Program-made: the position numbers and the translations under genes
Assembly: GCA_951799405.1 (NCBI GenBank)
Contig: OX637338.1
Span: forward strand, 3,286,001-3,350,000
Length of the DNA stretch: 64,000 nt
Direction of reading: 5' to 3'
DNA from: Agapetus fuscipes
Taxonomy: Eukaryota > Arthropoda > Insecta > Trichoptera > Glossosomatidae
Part shown: positions 52,385 through 62,709 of the stretch, in pieces
How the letters are laid out: each line of letters begins with the position of its first letter
How positions within the stretch are numbered: the stretch's first letter is position 1
The notes under the pieces: model-generated
Told to the model about the DNA's origin: nothing
Databases searched by the model: none
Seen by the model: the letters and a program-made list of their open reading frames with translations, nothing else

Positions 52385-52690
52385 TACTTGACTTACATGT
52401 GGGTATAAGGCTGACAGCCGATACCGTAAAAAATGTTTCACATTGCTAAAAACACCCCTGTTGCACAAGGTCGGCAAGAGTTTCAGTTGCAGATTGAGTT
52501 TTTATGTTGCAAGTCCGCATGCGGCACGTGTAAGCACGAACTTATACGTGTCTGCTTATTAAAGCTTTGTATGGGCGTCAATGTGTTGTGAGTCCTTTTG
52601 ACACATATATACAGGACGGGTATGAGGAGGGTTTCAGAATAGAACGTGTCTGTTTATGGGAATGCATGTAATATTAATCTTAAATAATAA
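52385..52690 (+). repeat. B module split by an R1-like scrap
   Basis: B sequence at 52385-52559 and 52644-52690. The duplicated ACGTGTCTGCTTAT / ACGTGTCTGTTTAT (52546-52559, 52644-52657) marks the insertion. Confidence 0.7.
52560..52643 (+). mobile_element. 84-bp R1-like 3' end insertion
   Basis: Contains 'gtatgggcgtcaatgtgttg', 'tgagtccttttgacacatat' and 'atacaggacgggtatgagg', related to the 3' UTR of the R1-like element (27404-27446). It is flanked by a 14-bp duplication with one mismatch, so it is an extremely 5'-truncated R1-clade insertion. Confidence 0.6.
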
Positions 52691-52990
52691 TAATACTAAT
52701 TATTGGATGATTTATTTGGTAAGCGCTGTTTTTTGTGTGAATCAAACCTCAAGAATCCTCTGCGAGCTTGGTCGTTGCTATAGAAAGCGCCAATTCTCAA
52801 TCAACACCTAGTTGCTGTAAGTCGAAATGGATCTTTGGTGGCCGGTTTTGGTAAAGGTGTATGCAATTTTAAACCTTGCGAAGAGCATATTTGAAAACAT
52901 AAATGGTATATTTTTTGTCCTCCGCCGGGATCCGAACCCACTGCCTTCCATTTACAATTCCGAAGCGTTACCACTAGCCTACGGACCAGA
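52687..52990 (-). mobile_element. SINE-A copy, type I tail, full length
   Basis: (AAT)n tail, 'ttggatgatttatttggtaa', the body and a head with the complement B box ('gggatccgaaccca') ending at 'ctacggaccaga'. Confidence 0.8.
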
Positions 52991-53400
52991 CTTTACACAG
53001 GTTAAAATGTAATATATATTTGCAACTTAGATTATAGATGATAGATTCACAAAAATAATGTGGTCTAATGAATATTTTCCATTAAAAACGACATACTAAA
53101 GGATTTTCAGGAATTTCCATACAATATACCTAGTTCCAAGCGGCGCAGTTCATGTTTGCGTTATCCAGGATTAAAATGATTAATGCTTAATGAGAAGTCA
53201 ATCAATTTGACGGCAAAATTGGGCCGAAATTTAACAATTTAATTACGTAGATTTAATCCACCACGTATATGACTTTAATTCACAGGAAAATTTGAAATGA
53301 AAATGTGAACGATATGTGCATACAATTTATTAAGTGTTTCAGCGAAAACTTTGTACAACTCTATTTAAAAATATTTATACGAAACAAAACAAAACAATGA

Positions 53401-53690
53401 TGCTGGAGAGATGTTTTCCTGGGATCTGTTGACATGGTCTGTGAGAGCTGGAGTTTTGGAGGAAAGGGATGTTTTGGCCATGTCTACGATGGACTTCTTC
53501 AGCGTGAAACTATCACAGTTTCATCAAGATCATTTTTATTATTTCACATTCACGCTGAAAACAAAAACGAGCAACGCAAGCAAAACGTCTGGAAACTCCA
53601 GCTCCCACAGACCACGGCAACAGATCCCATCTCATCCCAGATCATCAGCAGGCCGTGTAAGCCTAAAATTGCTATTAAAAAAAACTGTTA
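53401..53690. repeat. Inverted-repeat hairpin, GAAAC-type
   Basis: 53401-53458 ('gggatctgttgacatggtct', 'gtgagagctggagtttt') pairs with 53593-53640 ('aaactccagctcccacagac', 'cacggcaacagatccc'). The short open frames at 53411-53710 read across it and are not genes. It continues at 53700-53735 with 'ctgaagatggccaagaggcc', 'gaaaccggcc'. Confidence 0.55.
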
Positions 53691-53704
53691 AGTTTTTATT
53701 GTTT

Positions 53705-53735
53705 ATCTGAAGATGGCCAAGAGGCCGAAACCGGC
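53705..53735 (+). repeat. GAAGATGGCC..GGCCGAAACC hairpin
   Basis: A 4-5 bp GGCC/GGCC stem between GAAGAT and GAAACC, followed within 55 bases by 'aaataaaatatata'. It has the same general layout as 30750-30780. Confidence 0.45.
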
Positions 53736-53813
53736 CAAACTTAGTATTTGTTTTGTTATCAAATAAAATATATATCGAATAAGAGTTTTAGGCTTACACG
53801 GCCGGCTGATGAT

Positions 53814-53937
53814 GCTGGAGTGATGTTTTCCGGGATTTGTTGTCTATGAGAGAGCCCATCGTAGATATGAGCGAAACGTCCAAAAGCTCCAGCTCCCATA
53901 GACCACGGCAACAGATCCCGGAAAACATCACTCCAGC
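53814..53937. repeat. Hairpin with 29-bp arms
   Basis: 53814-53842 ('gctggagtgatgttttccgg') and 53909-53937 (its complement), with one mismatch. The loop contains 'gatatgagcgaaacgtccaa'. It is a shortened relative of 53401-53640. Confidence 0.75.
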
Positions 53938-54310
53938 AAAATATATATCAGTAGAATTAAACAGTGTTTTTTTTCAGATACGTGTATACAAACATGGCAG
54001 CATTAGAAATATTTTCAGTTAATAAAAATATCTTGAAATATAATGTGTTCACCGATGAATGAAGCTTTCTTTTCTATGAAAATAATTAAGACAGAGTTTC
54101 AAGTCAATTTCCGGAGACGTGTTTATTTTTCACATCAATATTCAATTCCCAAGATAAATATTATTTCTGTCCGGAACTTGTTTATGTTACAACGGAAATA
54201 ATGATCGGCGGTATAGCATTCAGATAATGATTGAAAATAGTTTGCAATACCAAGCTTTGTTTCGTTTTTTTTCTGGGAGCTAAATAACTTGAATTACAAT
54301 GAGGAAACAT

Positions 54311-54500
54311 CCTTGACTTATAGGTTGCTAATTCCTTTAATTAATGGTTGGTTAAAGGCTGACAACCCATACTGTTAAAATTGCTTCACTTTTGTCAATG
54401 CCGTCCAATTGCTAGAAAAGTACGACTTAATGACAGTGAGGATTTCTGTTCATATGAAATTTAGGTCTCAATTTGCAAGTACTTACACAAGCTACATCTG
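54311..54500 (+). repeat. B module, diverged, with small 5' insertion
   Basis: 'catccttgacttataggttg' is followed by a 25-base duplication-like insert ('ctaattcctttaattaatgg') before B resumes at 'aggctgacaacccatactg'. Confidence 0.6.
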
Positions 54501-54595
54501 TGAACCTGAAACGTGATTATTTATAGAAACAGTAGAAAAGGAACAATACATTATACGCGTAGAAACAATTTGAAAAGAATCTATAATATTGAAAA

Positions 54596-54870
54596 ATCAA
54601 AGTTGCAAAGATATAATGGCATTGAAGGCTCATCTATAATGCATGTCCATAAGCAGGCGCATGGACAAACAGCAAACAATGGAGCACCTGCGGTGTTGTC
54701 CCTCCTCTCCGACAAGCTGCTCCATGGATGATCTCTTTGCGGGAAACCAAAGAGCTGTAGACATTGCTCGTTACTGGGCCAATACGGTGTGAAGCTGACA
54801 CGAAGAAGAAGAAGCAGGCGCATGTAAGTTCGCGCTTACACATGCTGCATGTGTACATACAAACTCAACA
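54596..54870 (-). repeat. B module split by a 148-bp LINE scrap
   Basis: B at 54596-54663 ('aaatcaaagttgcaaagat') and 54812-54870 ('gtaagttcgcgcttacaca'), with AAGCAGGCGCATG present on both sides (54651-54663, 54812-54824). Confidence 0.75.
54664..54811 (+). mobile_element. 148-bp 5'-truncated LINE insertion
   Basis: Ends 'gctcgttactgggccaatac', 'ggtgtgaagctgacacgaag', then (AAG)n. It is flanked by a perfect 13-bp duplication. The TGGGCCAATACGGTGTGAAGC block with a GAA/AAG-rich end looks like a LINE 3' end; the parent element is not in the window. Confidence 0.75.
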
Positions 54871-55044
54871 AAATCTTACATGCAACGTTTATGTTCATGT
54901 GAGGTTTGATTTATTTTGTATGTAAACAAAAATAATAACTCTTATTTTTTGTTATGTAAATGTAATGGTAGTGTTAAGTATCAGACACATAAGTATGCGT
55001 GGGTAGGAGTAATTAAATAAAGTACTTGAAGCGTCTAGAAATAA

Positions 55045-55365
55045 TGATTACTACGTACCTACTTGAATCTTTCCTTAATTCTGGAACTGTCTAGCGAATA
55101 TAGTTTCTAGAGAATACTGTTGTAAAGAGTATATAAGACGCTTATTGCTTGCCAGGAGAGCAGTTGACATATATCTGTTGGCTGGTGAATAACCACACAC
55201 ATAGTAAGGGAAGGCCAACTGTGAAATAAATACAAACCATTATTGTGAATATTGTAACATAAATTAAAAATTGTGAAATAAATCTACTTAACGTGTAAAA
55301 TAAATAACTGTAAAAGAAGACCAGTGTTGTTAATTTGAAAGTTACGTGTTAATCACACACAATAA
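55045..55365 (+). repeat. LTR of an LTR retrotransposon, plus orientation
   Basis: 'ctggaactgtctagcgaata', TATA box 'gtatataag' (55130-55138), 'gccaggagagcagttgac', repeated AATAAA, then 'ataactgtaaaagaagacca'. It aligns with the opposite-strand LTR at 55648-56000. No internal coding region follows. Confidence 0.55.
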
Positions 55366-55647
55366 TAAAAAAACTATGGTCCAATTTGATGACTTTCTCA
55401 ATGCGGTAAAATAGTCATTATGTTATGTCCAGAATTATGTTCCATATGATGTTCCAGAATTTATAAGCAACTTGCTTTTGCGTCTTTTCTTTTAACAAAA
55501 ATTTATTTAAACACTTGTTTTCACAAAAGTCAGTTCACACAAAGTTCAATTTGAATAAAGTTCATTTTAACACTATTTAATTTATTTTATTTATTTTTAG
55601 ACAGAAGATCTTAATTTTTCTTGACAATTCCGCACCTGACGCCAATT
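55366..55647. other. Spacer between opposed LTRs, with PBS-like site
   Basis: On the minus strand TGGCGTCAGGTGCGG (55631-55645) directly follows the LTR end, in the place of a primer-binding site. The rest is AT-rich with no gag/pol remnant. Confidence 0.4.
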
Positions 55648-56000
55648 GTTACGAAATTAGGGTTCAATTGTCTTCAAATTAAAAATACACAGGTCTTCTT
55701 CAATAGTTATTTATTTTACACAGTTACAAAATTTATTTTCACACTACTTTCTCGATTATTCCACTTGGTTTTGGTTCACTGATCAGATGACTTCGATGTG
55801 TTTGTAAGTCTCTATGATACTGGCCCGCTCTGCAGGCCATTTGCACCTTTATACTCTTCAGAGCAGTATGATCCAGAACTAAAGTCGCCAGACGGTTCCA
55901 GAGTAATTATTACTTCTCGATGTTTCACGTACTACCTAGACACAACCAAAATCCTACCTACCAATGCAATACAGTATTCCTATAATTATAACAAATACCT
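55648..56000 (-). repeat. LTR of an LTR retrotransposon, minus orientation
   Basis: Minus strand: 'ctggaaccgtctggcgactt', TATA-like 'gagtataaagg' near 55850, 'taaaataaataact', 'gaagaagacctgtgt', end '..ttcgtaaca' at 55648. It shares TATA position and downstream blocks with 55045-55365. The outer boundary is unclear. The open frame 55798-56124 is incidental. Confidence 0.55.
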
Positions 56001-56191
56001 ACTTAGCCTAGAGAATTCTACACTTATACATAATTATCGATCTTACCTACCAATACTTTTGAGGATTCTTATAACTATAATTATCCATACTTATTTCAAT
56101 ATTTATATTTACATAACACTATAACTACCCATACTTATTTCAATATTTATATTTACATAACATTATTATTATATATCTGTATTATTGACAT

Positions 56192-56367
56192 ATTGCTGTA
56201 AAAAAAGGTTTACTTTACCAATGTCACTTCTGTTTCAGGGAAGGTTGGCACGTGTTACAGGGCTTTATGTTGTAAGTCCGCATGCGTGTAAGCGCGAAAT
56301 TTTACGTGTCTGCTTATGGGAATGCATTTATATGAATCATTAATGTAACTTATATTTGAAACTTGGT
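56192..56367 (+). repeat. B module, internally deleted
   Basis: 'ttgctgtaaaaaaaggttta', 'gtcacttctgtttcaggg', 'cgtgtctgcttatgggaatg'. Tail eroded. Confidence 0.65.
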
Positions 56368-56699
56368 TTTAAAAGCATAGAAAGTCTGATACTGTTTAGT
56401 GTGTATTTAATATATTGGTTACAACAAACTCGTAAACCAGAGCTAGACAACTTAACATATTATGAGAAAATTTGCGTTAACCTGGTTAAAAAATTCAAAG
56501 CCTTTTGTTGATGAGGGAGTATATGCGTTAGACATATTAACAAAATCTGTGTATATCCAGGAAGAATTCATAACAAATACAATTTTGTCTGCTGATGTTT
56601 ATATTGCTTTACAAAATGAATGAGAAAAACTTAGTTTATCGTCTTGCAATGTGTATTTGATTATTAAATATGATTATTAATACACGGAATTCATAACAA

Positions 56700-58165
56700 G
56701 TAAAAATCACCTATTGGCAGCACTTTTATTTGTATACTAGACGGAATGCATAGCAAAAAGGATATCGTCTTGAGGTGTTTCTATAATTAATGTGTGTATT
56801 ACCAGAATAATAAATAATATGTGTATTACTAGAATTTATAACAAATAAAATAGCGTCTGTTGGCCGCACTCTTACTTGTTGTATACTAGACAGAATACAT
56901 AGCAAATAAAACACCGTCTATTGAAGTTAACATTACCAGACCAGACGGAATGCACAGCAAATAGAAAACAGTCTTGAGAAGTGTGTATGATTATATTATT
57001 AAATATGTGTATAACAGACAGAATGCATAACAAGTAAAATATTGTCTATTAGTAGCACATTAACTTGTATACTAGACAGAATTTATAACAAATAGAACAC
57101 CGTCTATTAAAGTTTATATTACCAGACCAGACTGAATGCACAGCAAATAGAAAATCGTCTTGAAGTGAGCGTATTATTATTAAATATGTGTATTACCAGA
57201 CAAAATGCATAACAAGTAAAATATTGTCTATTAGTAGCACATTAACTTGTATACTAGACAGAATTTATAGCAAATAGAACACCGTCTATTAAAGTTTATA
57301 TTACCAGACCAGACTGAATGCACAGCAAATAGAAAATCGTCTTGAAGTGAGCGTATTATTATTAAATATGTGTATTACCAGACAAAATGCATAACAAGTA
57401 AAATATTGTCTATTAGTAGCACATTAACTTGTATACTAGACAGAATTTATAACAAATAGAACACCGTCTATTGATGTTTATATTACCAGACCAGACGGAA
57501 TGCATGGCAAATAGAAAATCGTTTTGGAGTGTGCGTGTTATTATATTATTAAATATGTGCATACCAGACAGAATTGATAACATGCAAAATATCGTCTAAT
57601 GTTGCCAATAGATAGTAGGTACTATCTGTACTTGTTTAAAAGAAAAATAGGTATTTGGTATACTACTAGCCAGAATGCACAACAAATAGAACACCGTATA
57701 TTGAAGTTTATATTACCAGACCAGTCGCAATGCACAACAAATAGAAAATCATCTTCAAGTGTGCAATTATTATTAAACATGTGTATTACGAGACAGAATG
57801 CATAACAAGTAAAATATCGTATATTGGTAGCACATTTACTTGTATACTAGACATAATTTATAGCAAATAGAACCCCGTCTATTGAAGTTTATATTAGTAG
57901 ACCAGACGGAATGCACGGCAAATAGAAAATCGTCTTGGAGTGTGCGTATTATTATTAAATATGTGTATTACCAGACAAAATGCATAACAAGTAAAATCTC
58001 ATCTATTGGTAGCACATTTACTTGTATACTAGACATAATTTATAGCAAATAGAACACCGTCTATTGAAGTTTATACTACCAGACCAGACGGAATGCACGG
58101 TAAATAGAAAATCGTCTGGGAGTGTGCGTGTTATTATATTATTAAATATGTGTATTACCAGACAG
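56700..58165. repeat. Tandem array, about 183-bp period from 60-bp units
   Basis: The marker 'accagaccaga' recurs at about 56934, 57121, 57303, 57485, 57714, 57897 and 58078 (spacing about 182, one of 229). Each period contains three related units of about 60 bp with the pattern 'agacrgaatgcatarcaa..ta-aa..cgtct', so the array is a higher-order repeat. Each unit carries AGACG and CGTCT about 30 bases apart as a small inverted repeat. It ends at 58165-58345 in unrelated GC-rich sequence. Confidence 0.85.
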
Positions 58166-58400
58166 AATGCATAACAGATAGAATGGTCGTCTGCCGGTTT
58201 GGCGACCACGTGGATGCTGACCGCTGCCAGGAGAGCTGGAGGAGAAGTGAGCGGAGGCCGGGGGGACAACAGAAATAAATCATCAAGACGTTCGTTCCTC
58301 TTCCAACCAGGACAATCTTCCGTTCCACTACTGTGTTGCGTCACTGCACATTATTCCCGATAACAATGCCATCGTTATCTTATACCCTTTCCTCGTTTTG
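58166..58400. other. GC-rich segment of unknown nature
   Basis: 'gcgaccacgtggatgctgac', 'cggaggccggggggacaaca'. It could be a LINE fragment: the minus frame 58018-58344 has WKRNERL and PPALLAA, but nothing diagnostic. Confidence 0.3.
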
Positions 58401-58854
58401 ATAGCTCTTAAAGCTTATCAAAATATCAACAAAAAAATGGAGAAGACAAAACTGTTTTTTTTTTTTTTGAAGTTGATAATATTTTTGTTTGATTTTTTTT
58501 ATACACATCACTTGAATGAAGCATCCTTATCAAAAAATAAATTTAGAAAACAACAACAAAGGAAATTAAAAAAAAAAAAATTCAAACGAAGATTCTTATT
58601 TAGTCAGTAAAATACTAAATAACTTAATTACTTTGTAAGTATTCCTAAAAAAATTTTTTTTGTATTCTTTGTTTGATACGAAATCAAAACATTTTGCATG
58701 TGTCTTATCACTGAAATGCTACAGCTGATTGCACGAAAAATAAACATGAAAAAGATGCTGTATTCAAGTTAAAACAATCGAAAATTCTGCAACGATAAAC
58801 TTCACTCAAAACTACAGATACAAGTAATTAAAAATGTTTACATTTTTTGCGAAA

Positions 58855-59165
58855 AGAATTGTGAAATGTTGTTTTAGAGTCGCGATTGCGAAAATTCGAG
58901 TTTTCCCGACGGCAGTAGCTGAGATTGAAGAGACGTGCTTTCGGCGCGCGCGTCGGTCGACTACTGGCAAATATGGGTCTGAAGCGAGGGTGGGGGGAGG
59001 GCGCCGCGACGCCCTACCCTCCCCCCCCTCCCCGCGCAAGACCAACATCTACGTCGCTTCACGTGCGCTTGTAAACTTGAAGACAAAAGATATCGGGTTG
59101 GAAAATTTTCCTGTCTTGTTATTTTTCTTCAACTCTTTAGGGAACTGCCCGTCTCGAGTGTAACG
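58855..59165. other. CpG- and GC-rich segment, apparently single-copy
   Basis: 'ggcgcgcgcgtcggtcgact', a G/C tract at 58990-59035 ('gggtggggggagggcgccgc') with polypurine/polypyrimidine character. Overlapping 78- and 109-codon frames lack domains. Possibly regulatory. Confidence 0.3.
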
Positions 59166-59788
59166 ATGGCTGGACTTAATGGACACGTGGAGATTGTATA
59201 CTCAGTAAAAAGAAAGACTCGAAAAAACCAACATTTTTTTTCCTTATAGTTCAACGTAATTTTTTTGATTAGAATTTTATTAGAACCTATTTAACCACAT
59301 TTATGCGTTAAAGTTTTCAGTTTACACGAAAATACAAGATAACTTTTACTACTACCCTTAAATGTTGTTTTTTTTTAATTATAGTTTTTAATAACTTTGA
59401 AATGTAGATTTTTTCAAATATTCACTAAACTGGGCTGAATGCAGAAAAACTGAAAACAAAATGGTGATGAGTTGGTGATTTCTTGATAGCGCCGTTTCGT
59501 GATGTATGATTTACTCTAAGGGCGAAATATTAAACCAGAAAAATTTAAATAGAAAATAAATATTATTTTTCCTTTTCCGTAGCGATCCGGCTGTGTGATA
59601 TCACTTTTTTTTACAGGACAACAAGTATTCCAGAATGTAAAGATTGTTTTATATTTTCACTATTTAACATTTTATACGTAAAATTACTAACGTTTTTAAT
59701 CCTTGGACTACCTTCAGCTACACGAAACTCGAAAAAACCTCGTTAATATTATTTTTCAGTAATGACTAATTTTGCCAAATAATAATAT
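59166..59788. other. AT-rich gap
   Basis: Nothing recognisable. Confidence 0.4.
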
Positions 59789-60035
59789 TCCTTGACTTAT
59801 AGGTTGGTATGAGGCTGACCACCCATACTGTACAAAAATATTCACTTTGCCAATGTCACCCCTGTGTCAGGGGAGGTCAGCAAAAGTTGTGAGGCTTATT
59901 TTCATTTGAGGTTTGGATTTTATTTGTAAGTACACATTCAGCATTTGTAAGCGCGAACTACACGTGTTGGTTTGTGGGCATACATCTGAGAGCTTTTAAT
60001 GAATATATCCTTGCAACTTAGATTATAGATTATAG
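59789..60035 (+). mobile_element. B module, full length
   Basis: 'ttccttgacttataggttgg' to 'cttgcaacttagattatag' with (ATTATAG)n tail. Close to the variant in the LINE (20617-20859), with 'gggcatacatctgagagctt' in common. Confidence 0.85.
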
Positions 60036-60515
60036 ATACTAATGTTGCAGTTCAAATAATTCTTCACAAAAAAATTTTAATCATCTTTTTACATCACACT
60101 TTTTTCTATATCTTTCATCAAAATAAGAGAACCAACATTGTCTCGGATACATACATTTTCCAGTCAAAAATCCACACACAATTCTCCCATAAAATGCAAC
60201 ATTTTGACACTTGTTGACGTAAGCCTTGCTTGGTAAACCCCCCTTCCCCATCCTTCGTGCTTTCCCACCTCCTCCCCTCTTCTACTCTTGTGATGAATGC
60301 GGTTCACTTTGATTGATATGTTTTCAGGCGCCGCATGGAGAAAAATTTGAAGTCATTCTGGTAAGGTGCACGAGGCAATCTGTCGTAAAAATTACATATC
60401 AGCACTTTCATGCAGTCGAACGAATAAATGATGACTTTATTGGAAAAAAAATACCTATAAAAACCACCATCATCGTTTTTCATCTGCAATGTTCAGCTTT
60501 CATCCGTTTGTAATC
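60036..60515. other. Gap with two opposed short open frames
   Basis: 60304-60513 is open on both strands (61 and 66 codons) with no recognised domain and no repeat match. It might be an exon remnant or chance. Confidence 0.3.
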
Positions 60516-60519
60516 CTCC

Positions 60520-60585
60520 CCAACAACTGAAAGTGGTAGGTGTGAGGCCGGCCTCCTTACCCGTAAAAATAAACAGGTCCACCAT
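60520..60585 (+). repeat. SINE-C internal fragment
   Basis: 'caacaactgaaagtggtagg', 'tgtgaggccggcctccttac', 'ccgtaaaaataaacagg'. Confidence 0.6.
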
Positions 60586-60603
60586 CACAATAAAAATCAC
60601 CAT

Positions 60604-61041
60604 CACCGGTCCTTAGTTCAGTGGTAGCACTTCGGACTCTGAGTGGAAGGTTGTGGGTTCGATTCCCGGCGGTGCACAAAAAATATACCATTTACATTTT
60701 CAAATTTGCTGTTCGCTGGGTTGAAAAATTCATAAACCTTTACCAATGACCGGTCACCAAAGGTCCATCCAGCTTTACAGCAACTGGGTCTTGCTTGAGA
60801 ATTGGCGCTTTGTAGCGACGACGATCAAGCTCGTAAAAAGGTCGATAGCTCAATTGGTAGAATGCTTGCATTCCATGCCGAGAGCAAGGGTTAGCTGGGA
60901 AACACCCCATTCAACTGAAAGTGGTTGGTGTGAGGCCGGCCCCCTTACTCGTAAAAATAAATAGGTCCCGAATCGCCACATGCGACCCCTTCGGGGATAA
61001 CGCAGGCAAGAAGTTACACTATATGTGTAGCTTAGTTGCGT
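60604..61041 (+). mobile_element. SINE-A/SINE-C heterodimer, plus strand
   Basis: SINE-A (60604-60836; A-box region 'ccttagttcagtggtag', B box GGTTCGATTCC) passes through 'gatcaagctcgtaaaaagg' into the SINE-C head ('tcgatagctcaattggtaga') and body. About 120 bases after 'gagagcaagggtt' are deleted. The 3' end is '...tgtgtagcttagttgcgt' at 61041. It is the clearest copy of the dimer. Confidence 0.85.
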
Positions 61042-61326
61042 ATCATCTCAGAAATTGCTTTCTCACTGTTGAACATAGGCATAATAATTCAACTTCTGCA
61101 TGTTCAGCTTTCGTATATTTGCAACAAGCAGCTTCTGGTGACTTTGCCAAAGGGCGGAAGTCTCAACGGGCGTCGGTAGATCTTACCGTATCTGTTTAGA
61201 GATAGAACGCAATAAAACATGGCAGTAGGACAACTATTCACTTTGCCATACGAAATGTATTCTGACGCCCTTTGTGACTTAAGGGGCAGGTCATCTGTTC
61301 ACTATGTTTAAAAATGAAAAATCAGA

Positions 61327-61389
61327 AGTGAGTGATGTTTTTGTGTGAATCACACATCATGTGCCCTTTGCGACCTTGTTCGTCATTTG
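61327..61389 (-). repeat. SINE-A type I tail scrap
   Basis: 'gtgatgtttttgtgtgaatc', 'acacatcatgtgccctttgc'; lies just before another SINE-A. Confidence 0.5.
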
Positions 61390-61970
61390 ATAATAATAAT
61401 AAATAATAATATTAGAAAGATTTATTTGGTGAGCGCTTTTTTATGTATATCACCCCTCAAGAGCTGAAGTTCCTTGACTTATAGGTTGGTATGCGGCTGA
61501 CCACCCATGCTGTAAAAGTGGTTCACTTTGCCAATGTCACCCCTGTCTCAGGGAAGGACGGCAAGAGTTGCAGGGTGTATGTCCATTTGAGATTTGGTTT
61601 TTATGTTGTAGGTTCACATGAGGCATGTGCAAGCGCGAACTTGTACGTGTCTGGTTGTGAGAATGCATGTAATGTGAATCTCCAATGTAACATATCTTTG
61701 CAACTTAGATTAGATTAGATTGATTAGAAGAGCCCTCTGCGAGCTTGGTCGTCGCTGTAGAAAGCGCCAATTTTCAAGAAAGACCCAGTTGTTGTAAGGT
61801 TGGATGGACCTTTCAGTGACCGGTCTTTGGTAAAGGTTTATGAATTTTTCAACCCAGTGAAGAGCACATCTGGAAATATAAATGGTATATTTTTGTTCTG
61901 CGCCGGGATTCGAATCCACAACCTTTCATCTACGAGTCCGAAGTGTTGCCATTGGACCACGGACCAGTCC
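61390..61970 (-). mobile_element. SINE-A copy split by a B module
   Basis: Tail part at 61390-61464; body and head at 61728-61970 (B box complement 'gggattcgaatcc'). AAGAGC is duplicated at 61459-61464 and 61728-61733 around the inserted B. Confidence 0.8.
61465..61727 (+). mobile_element. B module, full length, inserted into SINE-A
   Basis: From 'gttccttgacttataggttg' to the (TAGATT)n tail at 61707-61727. Because its 5' end and flanking duplication are clean, it shows where a complete B insertion begins: just before TTCCTTGACTT. Confidence 0.85.
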
Positions 61971-62709
61971 AAGGAATCAAATTTACCTTTTTAAAATTGA
62001 CCTTTGGTGACCATTCCTAGGTACAGGCTTACAAATTTTTAAAATTAGAAAAAAAAAAAATACCTTTAAGTCTTTTTTTATTGTGGAATCGAACCTAAGA
62101 CCTTCCATTGAAAAATACCTAATATCATATTATGTACAAACACCTGAAGCATACATTAGTAATGCAAGTGAACCTAAACAAGGATTTTTGTGCATGAAAA
62201 GTAAAATCTTAATACAAAATATAATATACATAAATAAATTCAACTTCAATATCTGATTATAATGTTGATGTTTTTATGAAACAAAAACAAAACCAATTTG
62301 TCAATAAAACGCGTTTTTCTAATTTCCCTTCAAGATTAACAAACAGATTTCCCGGATTAACGTACGCAAGCGTGCATGTTCAGTTGTACTTAGCTCGTGA
62401 ACGTAAAAAAAGGTTTCACCGCGTTATAGGCTGTAAACACAAAAACTCGCAATCAATGTATTAAATAAGAGCTGATAAATATCCAACATTACTTAAGTTA
62501 TACTAATCCATAATTAGACCTCAGATTAAGTTTCGTACAAGTTATAATCTAAATAAGTTGTAGTAATTTGTTAAATTAAGTTAATTGTCCTGAAAGCTTA
62601 TATTATACGATCGATGCGATATTAACTTTCTATGTTGTATAACTTACATCTTTCGAATTGAAAGGAAATATATTTAACCAAGGGATTTGTGAGTATAATC
62701 CCTTGATTT
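61971..62709. other. AT-rich gap
   Basis: No gene. A degenerate SINE-A-like piece may lie at 61990-62130 ('gacctttggtgaccattcct', 'cctaagaccttccattg'). Confidence 0.35.

Noticed and set aside
56700..58165. CRISPR-like or repeat-spacer structure
   Set aside because: The intervals between markers are themselves repeated, so there are no unique spacers; it is a higher-order tandem repeat.
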